From positions 558,001-622,000 of the forward strand of contig WBMV01002651.1 in assembly GCA_013396655.1 (NCBI GenBank): a DNA stretch of 64,000 nucleotides, written 5' to 3'. The DNA is from Campylorhamphus procurvoides. Its lineage: Eukaryota; Chordata; Aves; Passeriformes; Dendrocolaptidae. A program made the translations under genes and the position numbers. Shown piece by piece: positions 12,853 through 22,815 of this stretch. Position 1 is the first letter of the stretch, and every line of letters starts with the position of its first letter. The notes under the pieces are model-generated. The model had not been told where the DNA came from. It did no database searches and saw nothing but the letters and a program-made list of their open reading frames with translations.

Positions 12853-14186
12853 CAAGGCTTGATATACTCAGATATGGCTCCTTCTCCCATCGGCTACCAT
12901 TTCTTAAAGGGAAGATCATCTATCACTGGATAAAGGCAGTCCCTGTCAGTTTCAGTAAGAACTGTCTGTGTACATCTCTGGGAAGCATCTGGCCACTAAA
13001 GAGAATGTAGGGGCATAGTAAAACAGAATGTTCCTGTTCTCCTCACTGACTCAGTACCAACATGTACAAAGTATTTCAATTTGCTAAATGTCTCACTAAG
13101 CCATTTTCTCCGAATATAAACAAACATCTCTCAGAAGTAATCTGGTGTGTCTGTGAGCTGTTGCATAGAGTGAATGAAGGTATTTCAGTTATCCTTAGGG
13201 GAAAAGCACTTGCCATTATTCCCAAATTTCATTAGATGGAAAATCCAGACAACAAATTGACATACATTTCCTTTTAGCATATGAGTTTATCAAAGAAGAA
13301 GCAGTCTGTGTGTGAAAGAATGCAAAAGACCATTTGCTATGTCTGACTATTTGTATAAACATGGCCAGTTTCACTGCTATGCTGAAGCAGTACCATCTGT
13401 CAGATCAGCTATGAGGCATGTGTTCATATCACAGTAAAGATCCAATGATAGGTTCTGTTTCATCTTAAAAAAATAAAAAAGGGATAGAGAAAATGGTGAT
13501 TTGGTCTATCATTTATGTCTAAGTGCTGCCTCATAGGTGCCAGACCAAGTTCTACCTTTTCCCCCAGGAAAAAAAATCCAAACAACAAAACTGCTATCAT
13601 CACCAGAACCACCACCAATACCAACTACAAAAAAAAAGAAAGAAAAACCAGCCCTCACAACCCTTTCCAGCTTCCTCATCATCCCTCAGAAAACTAGTAA
13701 GTGCCTCAAACATTCTCATTTTGATCTGCAGCTTCTGGACTCATGTTTCTTTTGTGTGAGGAGAACTCAGAGCTGATTGGAGCAGTGTCACCAACCTTCC
13801 CTGTGGTTTCTGGCACTACTTGGGATGTGGTGGTTTCTCAGCTTCTGAAATATAACACCAAGCATTCAAAGGCATTGCTGAATTATCTCCTGCGCTTTTC
13901 ATATCTGGTTTTCAGACCCAAGATTATTTCCCCTCTTGAGTGCCATAGTTTGAGTTTATTTTATTTTGTTAATGAATATGTATTTACAACATTTTAATTT
14001 TCTTCTCCTTTTGCTTTCAGGAAAAAGAGAATTTATGTCATAAGAAGCTGAAAATTTTTCTTCCTAAGAGTTTTCCCTAGCAGAGGAAGAGTCCTGAATG
14101 AGAGTTGGACTAATGCAATGTGATAAAATAATCACTAGGTTCATATTCTGTAAAGAAAGTCTAGAATTGCATGATGCAATAACTTA
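12853..14186. other. Single-copy spacer between the inverted LTRs
   Basis: This 1.33-kb interval shows no gene and no matching sequence at its two ends beyond the LTRs. An A/C-rich, A-run-containing stretch at 13560-13660 produces low-complexity frames (Lys/Asn/Thr/Pro-rich) that I do not regard as coding. Because each LTR has its own target-site duplication, this is ordinary host DNA and not the interior of a mobile element. Confidence 0.65.
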
Positions 14187-14191
14187 TGCCT
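14187..14191. repeat. Target-site duplication, left of LTR B
   Basis: TGCCT lies directly before TGTCTTAG and is repeated exactly after the element at 15092-15096. Confidence 0.8.
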
Positions 14192-14448
14192 TGTCTTAGT
14201 TCAAGAGGAGAACTAAGGTATCTATATTGGCCAAGAATAAATCCCTCTCCTTTAAATTTAGAAAACAGAACCTTAATTAGAAATATATATGTATATGAAA
14301 AGGATAACAGTTCTTAACCACAATACACATATATATATATCCAGAAAGAACCAAACAACAACAGTTTGCAATAAACCCCACCCACCCCCCAAACGACAAG
14401 GCAAACAGTTGAAAGGTCTTTTGGTTACCCCCCAAAAAAATGGGGGAC

Positions 14449-14590
14449 TGCAATTATATCTACAAACAGGAGGTGGCGCTGTGGCTCTTCCGCCGCTGGC
14501 CACTCGCTCTCTCAGGGGTTGCAGTTACATTTATGGACAGCAGGTGACGATGTCGCGCCCGGCTGGGTGGCCTCTCTCTCCGGCGAGATG
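14449..14590. repeat. Diverged 71-bp tandem pair inside LTR B
   Basis: A unit beginning TGCAATTATATC at 14449 is repeated in diverged form from 14520 (TGCAGTTACATT). Both continue through a CAGCAGGTGA/CAGGAGGTGG-like core into a CTCTCTC tract. LTR A has only one such unit. The unit number therefore varies between family members. Confidence 0.65.
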
Positions 14591-14611
14591 GCAGGGNGGC
14601 GAGATGGCAGG
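14582..14611. repeat. 14-bp duplication around an N
   Basis: GGCGAGATGGCAGG occurs at 14582-14595 and again at 14598-14611, with G and the N (14597) between. LTR A has this segment once. This looks like overlapping contig ends that were not merged. Confidence 0.85.
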
Positions 14612-15091
14612 CACAGTTCCCAGGTCAGCTCCTGTGAGAAATCGATGTCGAAAGAAAAGCAGCAGCAATCCCAGCTCCACAGGGGCAGGAAACAGGTGTG
14701 CTCTCTCTCTGTCTTTCCTCACAGCAGCTTCTGTGGTGTCCACAATCACCCACGGATGAAATGGGAGGATTAGGGAGGGGAAAAAGCACAGTCCAGGCTA
14801 TCCAGTGATGCTGGGACCAGTGTGGGTGTCCCCTGTCCTTGCTCACTCCACCGAGCGCTGGGCTCCTGACCTGCGCAGAAAGTGCAGAAACCCCGACTCC
14901 CTCTCCCACCTGAGCCCATCTTCCCTCCCCCTCCCACCTGGGGAGAGGTCAGAACAAAAGGCTCTGTCTAAAGTAGTTAACATCAGGATATGCATATTCA
15001 TTGTGCCCTTTGTTAACCATCTTTACTGACACTAAGGTGTCGGCTCCAAGCTTTTTGGAAGGAATTCCAACAGAGTATTGAAACTATAATA

Positions 15092-15096
15092 TGCCT
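15092..15096. repeat. Target-site duplication, right of LTR B
   Basis: TGCCT matches 14187-14191 exactly. Confidence 0.8.
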
Positions 15097-17351
15097 GGTG
15101 AAACATCATGTTCAGGCCATAAAGTTACACAAATTAATTATCTGCTAGGCTTGTTGGTCTCTTTAGTGTCTGGTTCTAGAATTAGATTCTTACAAAGAGC
15201 AGAGGCAAAGCTGTCTCATCTCATATATAGGGAAATGGTTCCACTGTGGCTGGAAGAACAGGACCTGTATCAGGGCATTGGCACATGAAGTAGGTAAGTT
15301 CCTATACAGATTACTGTGTTTAAGATTGTTAGGTCTTCCTGTGCCTCAATTTGATGCCTGTGCAGTTGAGACAGGAGCTCTTCCACTCCTTATTATTCAG
15401 TGAAGTACAATAATGTATTTTGAAAAAGGATGAAAAGCAGATGTTATATGTGAGAATATAATCTTAAATAGATCATAAATCTTTTAGTAAATTGTTTTGG
15501 CTACACTGACACTGTTCAGTGTCAATGCCTTTAAGGTCACAATGCATGACACGAAAAGAAAGTTTGAGGGATAGGAGGAAGTCACCCTTTATCTGGGGAG
15601 CTGATCAGAGCACCTTGTCCTAGCTCTTTGCTTCCCTCTGATCTCTGCTATGGGGCAGCCCCTCTCTTGGGTGTAGATGGAGATGCCTTGGCCGTCTGCC
15701 CCCGAAAGTCAAGAACCATTGCAGCTCTGCCCCGGGGCACTGTGCACAGACCTTCCCTGCTCCAGTAAATCAGCACTACCTTCCATGCAGGTGTTCACTC
15801 TCATGGGACTCCCAAATGGCACTAGTTGGTGACCTTTCCCATGATAATGCTGACCACGCAGTCTAATCACCTCTGTGTTTCTACAACAGCATCTGTCTTT
15901 CTGTAACACGGTTCCTGCTCACTCTAGCAGGAAAGTTCTTTCTCCGGTGTTTTGAAGATGTTGTATTTCAGTTGCAATACTTCATAAAAAGCATATTGGA
16001 ACAAGCTAACCTTTAAGAGAATTTTGCTGACCTGCGGTGAATTCTTTTATAATTAAATCTGGCCCACTCCAGCTATAGGTTCTGAGTCACCTCTTCACAT
16101 CATAGCAAGGAACTACTGAGACTTCCATCTCTTTGAAATTACAAAAACATTCTCTAAGACCATTTTCTATGTTGATTGAGTTGTATCTACCTTGGGAAAA
16201 TCTCTGGAATCTTGAAAAGAAACAATTTCTTGTCAGCTCAACGTGACAGTCTAAAAAGACTGAGTATTAGGAAACGATTTCATTAAAAAGGAAAAGAATT
16301 CTTACTGAAACTTTAAGATGTGCCAAATCCCTGTTGACAAGACCTTTCACTTACCACAAATGAGATAAATGAAAACATCAATGTCATATTAGGTAAGCAA
16401 CTAAACTGAAAGGGTGAGTTTGAAGAGTCAAAGGACCCATTGGGAAAAGCAGAGCATATCTTCAATGGGCTGAAGAAATGAAAAACATTCTTCAAACGGC
16501 TGCTTTATCAGGATATGAAAAGGCCAAGCCTTCATACTGCTATAATTTATGGATATCTCCTGTTTGTAGGACAAAGTGAAATAGAAAAACTTAATCATAT
16601 TTCTGCTGGAGGAAGAAAAGACTCAGCCTCTCTTCTGTTTAAAAACTCAAATTAATTTTAACTCAATTGCTGTCTGTATTGCTACTAAGTATGAATAAGT
16701 AGGCAGAGGTGCACAATGTAACTTTGGAGACATTCTTGCCAAAGACAATGGTAGCAGGAACTCAAAAAGCACATCTAAAATTAGGACATGGCCCTAAAGC
16801 ATCAGTTCTTCCCTCCTGTGTGGGGTTTGAAGTAATTGCAATTTGGTCTCTTCAGCTTTTCTTTCCGTTTTGGCTTTCATACACATACTATCATCATGAT
16901 TAATGAAGACATCATCATGCACTAAAAATGTTACATTTGACAAGTGCTACAATTAATGCATCAAACGTTATACTCAGTTCAAATTCCCTGAACCTATGAA
17001 GTTCACTTGAAAGCAAAGTCCTTCCTCTGGGCAAAGCTCCCAGCTTTTGTAGCACTCTCACGATTGCTGTAATGGAGAGGGGAAATTGCCCCCAGCTGCA
17101 ATTTCTGAAGTTTCACCATTAAGTCCCTTCTGGAATCAAGAGAATATATTTTTAGTTTTGTTTTTGTGCAACAGAAGTGACTTCTGGTGGGTCCTTAATC
17201 TAATCCTGAACTCATTTCCCTCAAAGAGTGAATGACTCCACTGGCTTGTCAGAAGAGTACAGTCAGACAGAACTGGGAGAACCAAGTCACTGTTGTGTTG
17301 TAATACAAGTTGCAAACTTCCTATTTTTCTTACCTGTTCTTATATTAGAAA
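15097..17351. other. Unassigned non-coding DNA
   Basis: No gene or recognisable transposon. An 8-bp perfect inverted repeat with a 2-base loop (TGACACTG-TT-CAGTGTCA) lies at 15507-15524. A somewhat GC-richer patch at 15640-15900 gives a short minus-strand frame without recognisable domain. Confidence 0.55.
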
Positions 17352-18286
17352 TGTCTGGTTGAATTTGCACTTGGCTGGCTGTGAAATGCCCACCCAGCAA
17401 CTCTCTGACTTCCCCTCCTCAACAGGATGGGGACAAATTAAGACTAAAAAGCTCATGGATTTCAATAAAGACAGGGAAATCACTCACCAATTACTGTCAC
17501 AATAAACCAGAATAGACTTGGGAAAGTCTAGTTTAATTTATTGACAGCTAAAAATGAATAATGAGTAGGATAGTGAGAAGCAAATAAAAATGAAAACCAC
17601 TCCTCACACTTCTTCCCAGGATCAACTTCACTGTTTCAGTTCCAATTCTTCTACTTCCTTCCCTTCAGAGCAGTACAGGGGAATGGGGGGTTGTGATCGC
17701 TTCAAGCTCTTTATCTCTGCCATTCCTTCCTCTTCACACTGTTCTGCTGCTCCATGTGGGGTCCTTCCTGTGGGATACAGTCCTTCATGAACTGCTCCAG
17801 CATGGGTCCTTTCCATGGAGTGCAGGCCCTCATAAACAGACTGCTCAAGTTTGGATTCCAACACAGTCCTCAGGTCTTGCCAGAAAACCAGCTCCACAGG
17901 CTGCAGCTTCCTTCAGTGCATGTTCACTGGCTCTGTTGTGGGGTCCTCTGTGGGCTGCAGGTGGATGTCTGCAGAGTGACAACCTGCTTCATTGTGGTCA
18001 TCTCCTTGGGCTACAGGGGATTCTCTGGATCATCTTTGCTCTAACTTTGGTGTCTTGAAAGCTCTTCTCCCCATTTTTTTCTCACTCCTCATTCTTTCAC
18101 CTGCTGTGCATCCTTTCTTAGCCTTTCCTAAACACGCTATCACACAGACTCCATCAGTATTTCTGTTTGGTTCAGCTCTGTCTGGGTCTGTCCTGCAGCT
18201 GGCTGGGACACAGGTGCAGCTCCTGTTTTTTCTCACAACCCCTGAACAGCCCCCTACCATCAATGCCTTTTCAGTAAACCCAATAT
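17352..18286 (-). mobile_element. ERV LTR (long avian family), minus strand
   Basis: On the minus strand the element begins near 18286 with a TATTGGGTTT-like start. It runs through repeated motifs of the type CCCATGCTGGAGCAG (seen on + as CTGCTCCAGCATGGGTCC at about 17794 and diverged repeats), a stretch related to CAATTACTGTCA at 17484-17495, and ends near 17352 in a GCCAGCCAAG-type terminus. I recognise this as a large LTR family common in songbirds, whose centre contains decayed short repeats built on HGGAGCAG-like words. About 935 bp. No clear target-site duplication. Frames across it (17693-18058, 17992-18360, 17628-17897) are by-products of its composition. Confidence 0.75.
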
Positions 18287-21200
18287 GTCAAGTTCATCTG
18301 AGAATCTTACAGACATGCTGTACTGAAAAGGGGATACTGTCTATACAAGCTTCTCCTTAGTGTCAGTCCCTTCACTTATATCTCATTACTTATTTATAGA
18401 GAATTCTGTTATTAAGAACCATGTTATCGTCTCTGTGCTCTGTGACAAGCAGTCACTTGTGGTCTGAAACGTAATGAACCCATGCTGAATGATGTCCACA
18501 TAAGCAATGGTGGGGAGCTGGTATGATACTAGTGATAGTTGTAACAAACTAGATGGGTGATTTTTGGCCTTTTTTTTCCTAACTAAGATTTGCTCAACTT
18601 TGTCTAGCTGTAGCTCAGAATTCTGTTTCTGACGGCTATTGAGTGTGTTTAATTCTGGGGTTCATAGACATTATGCAGCTCTTTAGGTCTGTGCTAGCTG
18701 TCATCTGCCAAAAATGATTTATCTTGACAGCATGGCTGTCAGTGTTCCCAGACCAAAACTGGTCTTTGTAGAGGAGTGTGAAATGTGTGCCCCAATTTTC
18801 TAGGCTTTCCTAATGCTTGCTGTATGAAAGGCCCTCTGTGAGTTTGCCTATTCATTCTGTTCAACTCAGAAGAATGGGGAACCTTTTTACTTGTCATCTC
18901 GTTCAGAGTTGGCTTTTTTAATAGATGAAGCTTACAGATAAAAGGAATCAGTTTTCCTTATTCTGTCAAAGTGAAGGTTAAGACAAGGGTTCACAATTTT
19001 GAAAACAAGATGCAGGGCAATGAAATGAATTATTAACAGTGCCCTTGTATTTTGACTCATAATCTTTCCTCTCCTGTTACATTTCCCTTTCAAGGTATCA
19101 TTTATCAGCTGGACTGAGAGTAAACCTTTGCATTCTCTCCATCTGTGTGAGCCTCTGAAAAATCTTTTTCTTTAGTGTTTGACCTTTATTTCGTTCATTC
19201 TCTTTAGCTCTCTATTCTGTCTCTACTCACCTCCCTCCCATCCCCTTTATAATCAATTGGTATACAGATTTAATTTTTTTTAATAAAAACTGCCAACTGG
19301 GGAATATGTCCCTTCCTGTGTAAACTCAAGTGCCCAGCCTGGCTTATTCTGAACATACACATTAACATGCATATTAATTTCACTGATCTAGCTTTTCTGG
19401 TGTTATGCCAAGCTAATGCATTGTGGGGTTTGGCCATTCCACTATACCACTAAAACCTAGTGCAATGCGTTTTCACTCACCTAGTTCATCAGACTCACTC
19501 CAGTTTCAGCCCAGATAGCATGCTAAGTCATGTGCTAATGCAGCAAGGCTTTGCTTTGTCTAGCTGCACTAATCTCATGCACTACAATCCTTTGTGAATA
19601 ATACAAATAAGAAAACAAATAACTATACAAAGACATCTGTGCATTGAGCCTGAAAGCTCTACCTCTTCCCATATTTTCACTGAGCTTGTACAACAACACA
19701 GAATAATTTGTCACAGAGTTTGATTTCAATCCCTTCTTTCACTGTTATAGAAATGCCAGGCGAACATTTATTTCTTCCTCATACATTCAAAGCCTACTAT
19801 TTTTCTGATCATAATTTATGCCCACCATACAGAATGTATCTGACTAGAGCAAACAGTTATTTATATTCCAATTATGATCAAAGAGGCACAGCACAGTCTC
19901 TTCCATCTACTGCCTCTAACATAGCCGTATAGGTTGTCACTAAAACCAGCATTTCAGCAGCTATCAAACAAGGTGCTTTGTATTCTTATGAGTTTTCTGC
20001 TACAAGAAAAAATCCCATGGAAAAAGAACTGCATATGCAGAGGACAGCAGTGGAAGTAATGATTTTATTTTTTATTGCTCTGCTTGGATAGAAATTTATG
20101 TCCACCTTTTGGGGTTTTTCTCAGCAGCTTTAAAGTAATGAGCAAGGGTGGGAGGTCAAGATATTGCTATTGATCCTTTCTATGAAGTGGAGCTCAAATT
20201 CAGCCTACTACGTCTCTGTCTCTGTTGTAGCAAGCATGGTGGCCCTGGGTCTTTCTCTGCCTCAGGGACCAATGACCACGTGTGGTCATGTGCTAAACCC
20301 CACTCTCCTCCAAGGAACAGTCGCCTCATCTGTGTGGTTTACGGGGTGCAACGTGGTTATGAGGTGTGCTGGGTCCTTAGTCCTGTGAAGGCTGCTCAGG
20401 TGCTTGGTCTGGGTGGCAGCTAGGCTAAGGCTCTGACAGCACATGAGCATAGTAACAATTGAACAGGGTGGGTGCTCAAGACTATGCTCTGGACATAGTC
20501 TTGGGGCTTGCAATGGCCCAAGGACTTTTCATGGATGAAGAAAGTCTGGAAGCACAAGCTGCCCAAAAGGAGTAGGCTGGCTGACATGGGGGCAGTGGCC
20601 TTTGCACTGTGCACAGTGGGTAGGCAGCACTGAAGGAGCTGCTTAGTCCTCCTGTGAACATGGGCTAAAGCTTACTGTAGAGCTTTCCTTGCCCATCCAA
20701 ATTCCATTTGACTATTCTCATACTGGAGAGAACAGTCAGAGATACAAAGGCTTCAGGGAACCTCAGCAGTTCGTGAGCCTGCTGGTGGAGCTGGGATGCG
20801 GCAGTGTGGCCTCACCGTGGTATTGAGACACTGGTCATGAGAAGATAAGGTTACACTTTTCCTCTCAGTCAGCCTTTTTCATTCTGGCATCTCCAAGTGG
20901 CTCTGGGCTGCTGACTGTATTTGTTTGCCCTGGGGAGATGGCTCATTAAATGCAGAGAGATTTGCACAGACCTTTCTCTAGTGGGGTTCTTTTTAGTTTT
21001 CTTTGTTTGGAAATACGAATTCATGTACCCAGCAACCTTGGAGATTAGCTTCCTCTATAATTAACAAGAGTTTATGCTTTCCCCATGGGGTAAAAGTGCG
21101 AGTCAATCTTTATTTCTTTTCCTGTATATGCAGTATATTTTTGGCAAAGCTCAAATGCTTTCTAGTGTAGTATGCTCCATCTCTTGCCTAAAATCAATGT

Positions 21201-21840
21201 TTCCAAACGCAATTAGCAGTACTGTAATAGACTTCAAAATATCACAAAAGATCTGTGAGCTAAAGGGCTTCAAGTTACCACTGACAGACTAGATAAGAAT
21301 ACGTTAACTCTACTGTTGGAGAAAGAAGTTGAACTTTTACTCTTTCACTCAAATGAGTTTCAAATATTAGATGGTAGAGAAATAATTTACATCATTGCAA
21401 CTGTCATTGATCTATGCTGCTTTTCTACATTGTTGAAAGAAAATACATTTATCTTAAAGGTATAGATAGCTTTTGCTTCCCTTCTACAAGGCCTATTCTT
21501 CTGTTTTATTTGAATGCAAGTAACTGAATGTTTCAAAAATTTTAACTCTATCTTCTTAGGCTTTTCTTCCCTTTAGTAAGTAAAAAGAGGTGTTACTGAT
21601 GCAGTGTCTGTCTAAAAGATGTGTTTGTACATTTAATCTGATGGCATTATATGCTACTTGTTTCCCAATCTCTTCCATGAGCCCTAAATCTCAAGTTTGG
21701 TGGTAAGCCTTAAAAAAAAAACTAGCTTGACGGAGATGGAAAAGTAACTGAAGATCTTCTTCTAGGCCATAGGGAAATGCCTGTCATCTGCTATTTATTT
21801 CTATTAAAAAAGGATACCTCAGGATCCACATAGAGGTTAC
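18287..21840. other. Unassigned non-coding DNA
   Basis: No gene or transposon recognised. A GC-richer patch at 20140-20830 stands out and contains a perfect 10-bp hairpin at 20477-20503. Frames there are short on both strands and without recognisable domains. Confidence 0.55.
20477..20503. repeat. 10-bp perfect hairpin
   Basis: CAAGACTATG at 20477-20486 pairs perfectly with CATAGTCTTG at 20494-20503 across a 7-base loop. It is too short for a typical pre-miRNA stem, and the sequence outside the stem does not extend the pairing. Confidence 0.7.
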
Positions 21841-22118
21841 CTGTCCGGACTCACTGTTTGGTAAAAGGGGGACTGGAACCCTACAGTTCTGAGTAGCAGA
21901 ATGACATGTACTTTGTTGTTGAAGTCTCTCTTCTGGTGGTCTTTTCAACTCCTCAATCCATACATAGGTATTGCTGGTAGCACACTGCTTTGACTCTAAA
22001 GGAAGAAGTGAAAAAGGCACTTCTTGCCTCCCCTTTCCTTTTGCAGGATATACAGAGCTTTTGTTTCCAAATTTAGACACCTGGATATGGCTATAAGACC
22101 ACAAATCTGGCATCTGTT
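21841..22118 (-). CDS. Candidate internal coding exon, unidentified gene
   Basis: On the minus strand a pyrimidine-rich acceptor (CACAATTTATTTTTTAG, AG at 22120-22119) is followed by 278 bp that end at CAG|GTAACC (21841|21840). The exon begins with two bases of a split codon and then has 92 open codons up to the donor. The other two frames are closed by stops. The predicted segment starts QMPDLWSYSH and has a basic patch (KGKGRQ) near residue 28, a charged IEELKRPPEER stretch at about 54-64, a QQQ run and a PVPLLPN motif near the end. Composition and codon choice look like vertebrate coding sequence. I do not recognise the family. A stronger-core donor (ACA|GTGAGT) occurs 15 bp upstream of the chosen one. 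No start or stop is implied; it would be an internal exon. Chance remains possible. Confidence 0.4.
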
Positions 22119-22706
22119 CTAAAAAATAAATTGTGGTGAGGAAGCTTTGTGCATATTTTTGATAGATATGCTAAGTACTCCTGCCAATGTAATAATCCTC
22201 TGAAATAATCCTGACAGTTCACTGAAGGGGCCAAGAGTCTGAATCATTATTGATTTTATCCTTTAAATAAAATTCATAAAAATGTTTTTAATTTGCTGTG
22301 ACCAGTGAAATGGAATCACTACATTGCAAAGGCAGAAACCTCTCACTCAGCTATTGCTGGGGTTTTGCTAAAGGCTAAAAAAGAACTGCAACAATCCATT
22401 GATTTCAGTGACCTGTTAACGAAACTTGTGATTGTTGTAGTTGGGTACATTATTACCAGACAGCTCATAGATTTTCTCAGCTTCACTGCTTCAACATTTC
22501 AAACAAAAAGTTCTAACCTAGCTCAGAGGAAATGTGCAAGTACATGCAAATATTTGCAAATGCAGTTTAGGAACACTATATTTTATTTGTACATATGGGA
22601 AGGGAAGACCACACATATTAAAAGCTTGCAGTTCTAAAGCTGACCTTTAATCAGTTAGTCGTGGAACTAACTAAATGTCTTTTTGTCTATGCTGGACATA
22701 CCTTCC
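22119..22706. other. Non-coding; AT-rich, possible conserved segment
   Basis: No transposon recognised. A 110-codon plus frame at 22305-22637 begins in sequence with words such as CATTGCAAAGG and AACAATCCATTGATTT. It has no acceptor or donor that I trust and no recognisable domain. It reads more like conserved AT-rich non-coding DNA than a protein. Confidence 0.4.
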
Positions 22707-22815
22707 CACAGAATCATAGAATGGATTGCATTGAAAGGGACCTTTAAAGGTGATCTGTCCAATTCCCCTGCAATGAGCAGGGCCATCTCTACTTGTAGTC
22801 TTGTTCAGTACAAAA
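22707..22815 (-). mobile_element. CR1 LINE 3' end fragment
   Basis: Plus-strand CACAGAATCATAGAATGG followed by AAAGGGACCTTTAAAGGTGATC and CCCCTGCAATGAGCAGGG is the reverse complement of a CR1 3' UTR tail. About 110 bp, severely 5' truncated as is usual for CR1. Confidence 0.85.

Larger units (their letters stand above)
14192..15091 (+). mobile_element. Solo LTR, copy B of an inverted pair
   Basis: A 900-bp element starts TGTCTTAG and ends CTATAATA (the expected CA decayed to TA). Perfect 5-bp duplications TGCCT flank it at 14187-14191 and 15092-15096. It is homologous throughout to LTR A in opposite orientation. A TATA-rich run lies at 14325-14342 and AATAAA at 14370-14375; the plus assignment rests on this weak evidence. 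Relative to copy A it has an extra diverged unit of about 71 bp (see 14449-14590). One N at 14597 sits inside a 14-bp duplication. No retroviral coding region adjoins it, so it is a solo LTR left by LTR-LTR recombination. Confidence 0.85.

Noticed and set aside
14289..14759. 156-codon plus frame
   Set aside because: It lies wholly in LTR B and crosses the N at 14597, so even the frame is not real sequence.
11523..15096. A single foldback or long-terminal-inverted-repeat DNA transposon
   Set aside because: The arms match over full length, but each arm has its own 5-bp target-site duplication and LTR-like ends, and the spacer has no transposase. Two independent LTR insertions fit better.
17628..18360. 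Several overlapping frames of about 90-122 codons on both strands
   Set aside because: They lie in, or run out of, the minus-strand LTR at 17352-18286, whose repetitive Gly/Ala/Trp/His-coding words keep several frames open.
18600..18660. tRNA-like words (TAGCTGTAGCTCAG)
   Set aside because: The A-box-like word lacks a following anticodon arm and a B box; no cloverleaf can be drawn.
20477..20503. microRNA precursor
   Set aside because: The stem is only 10 bp and pairing does not extend outward, far short of a typical precursor hairpin.
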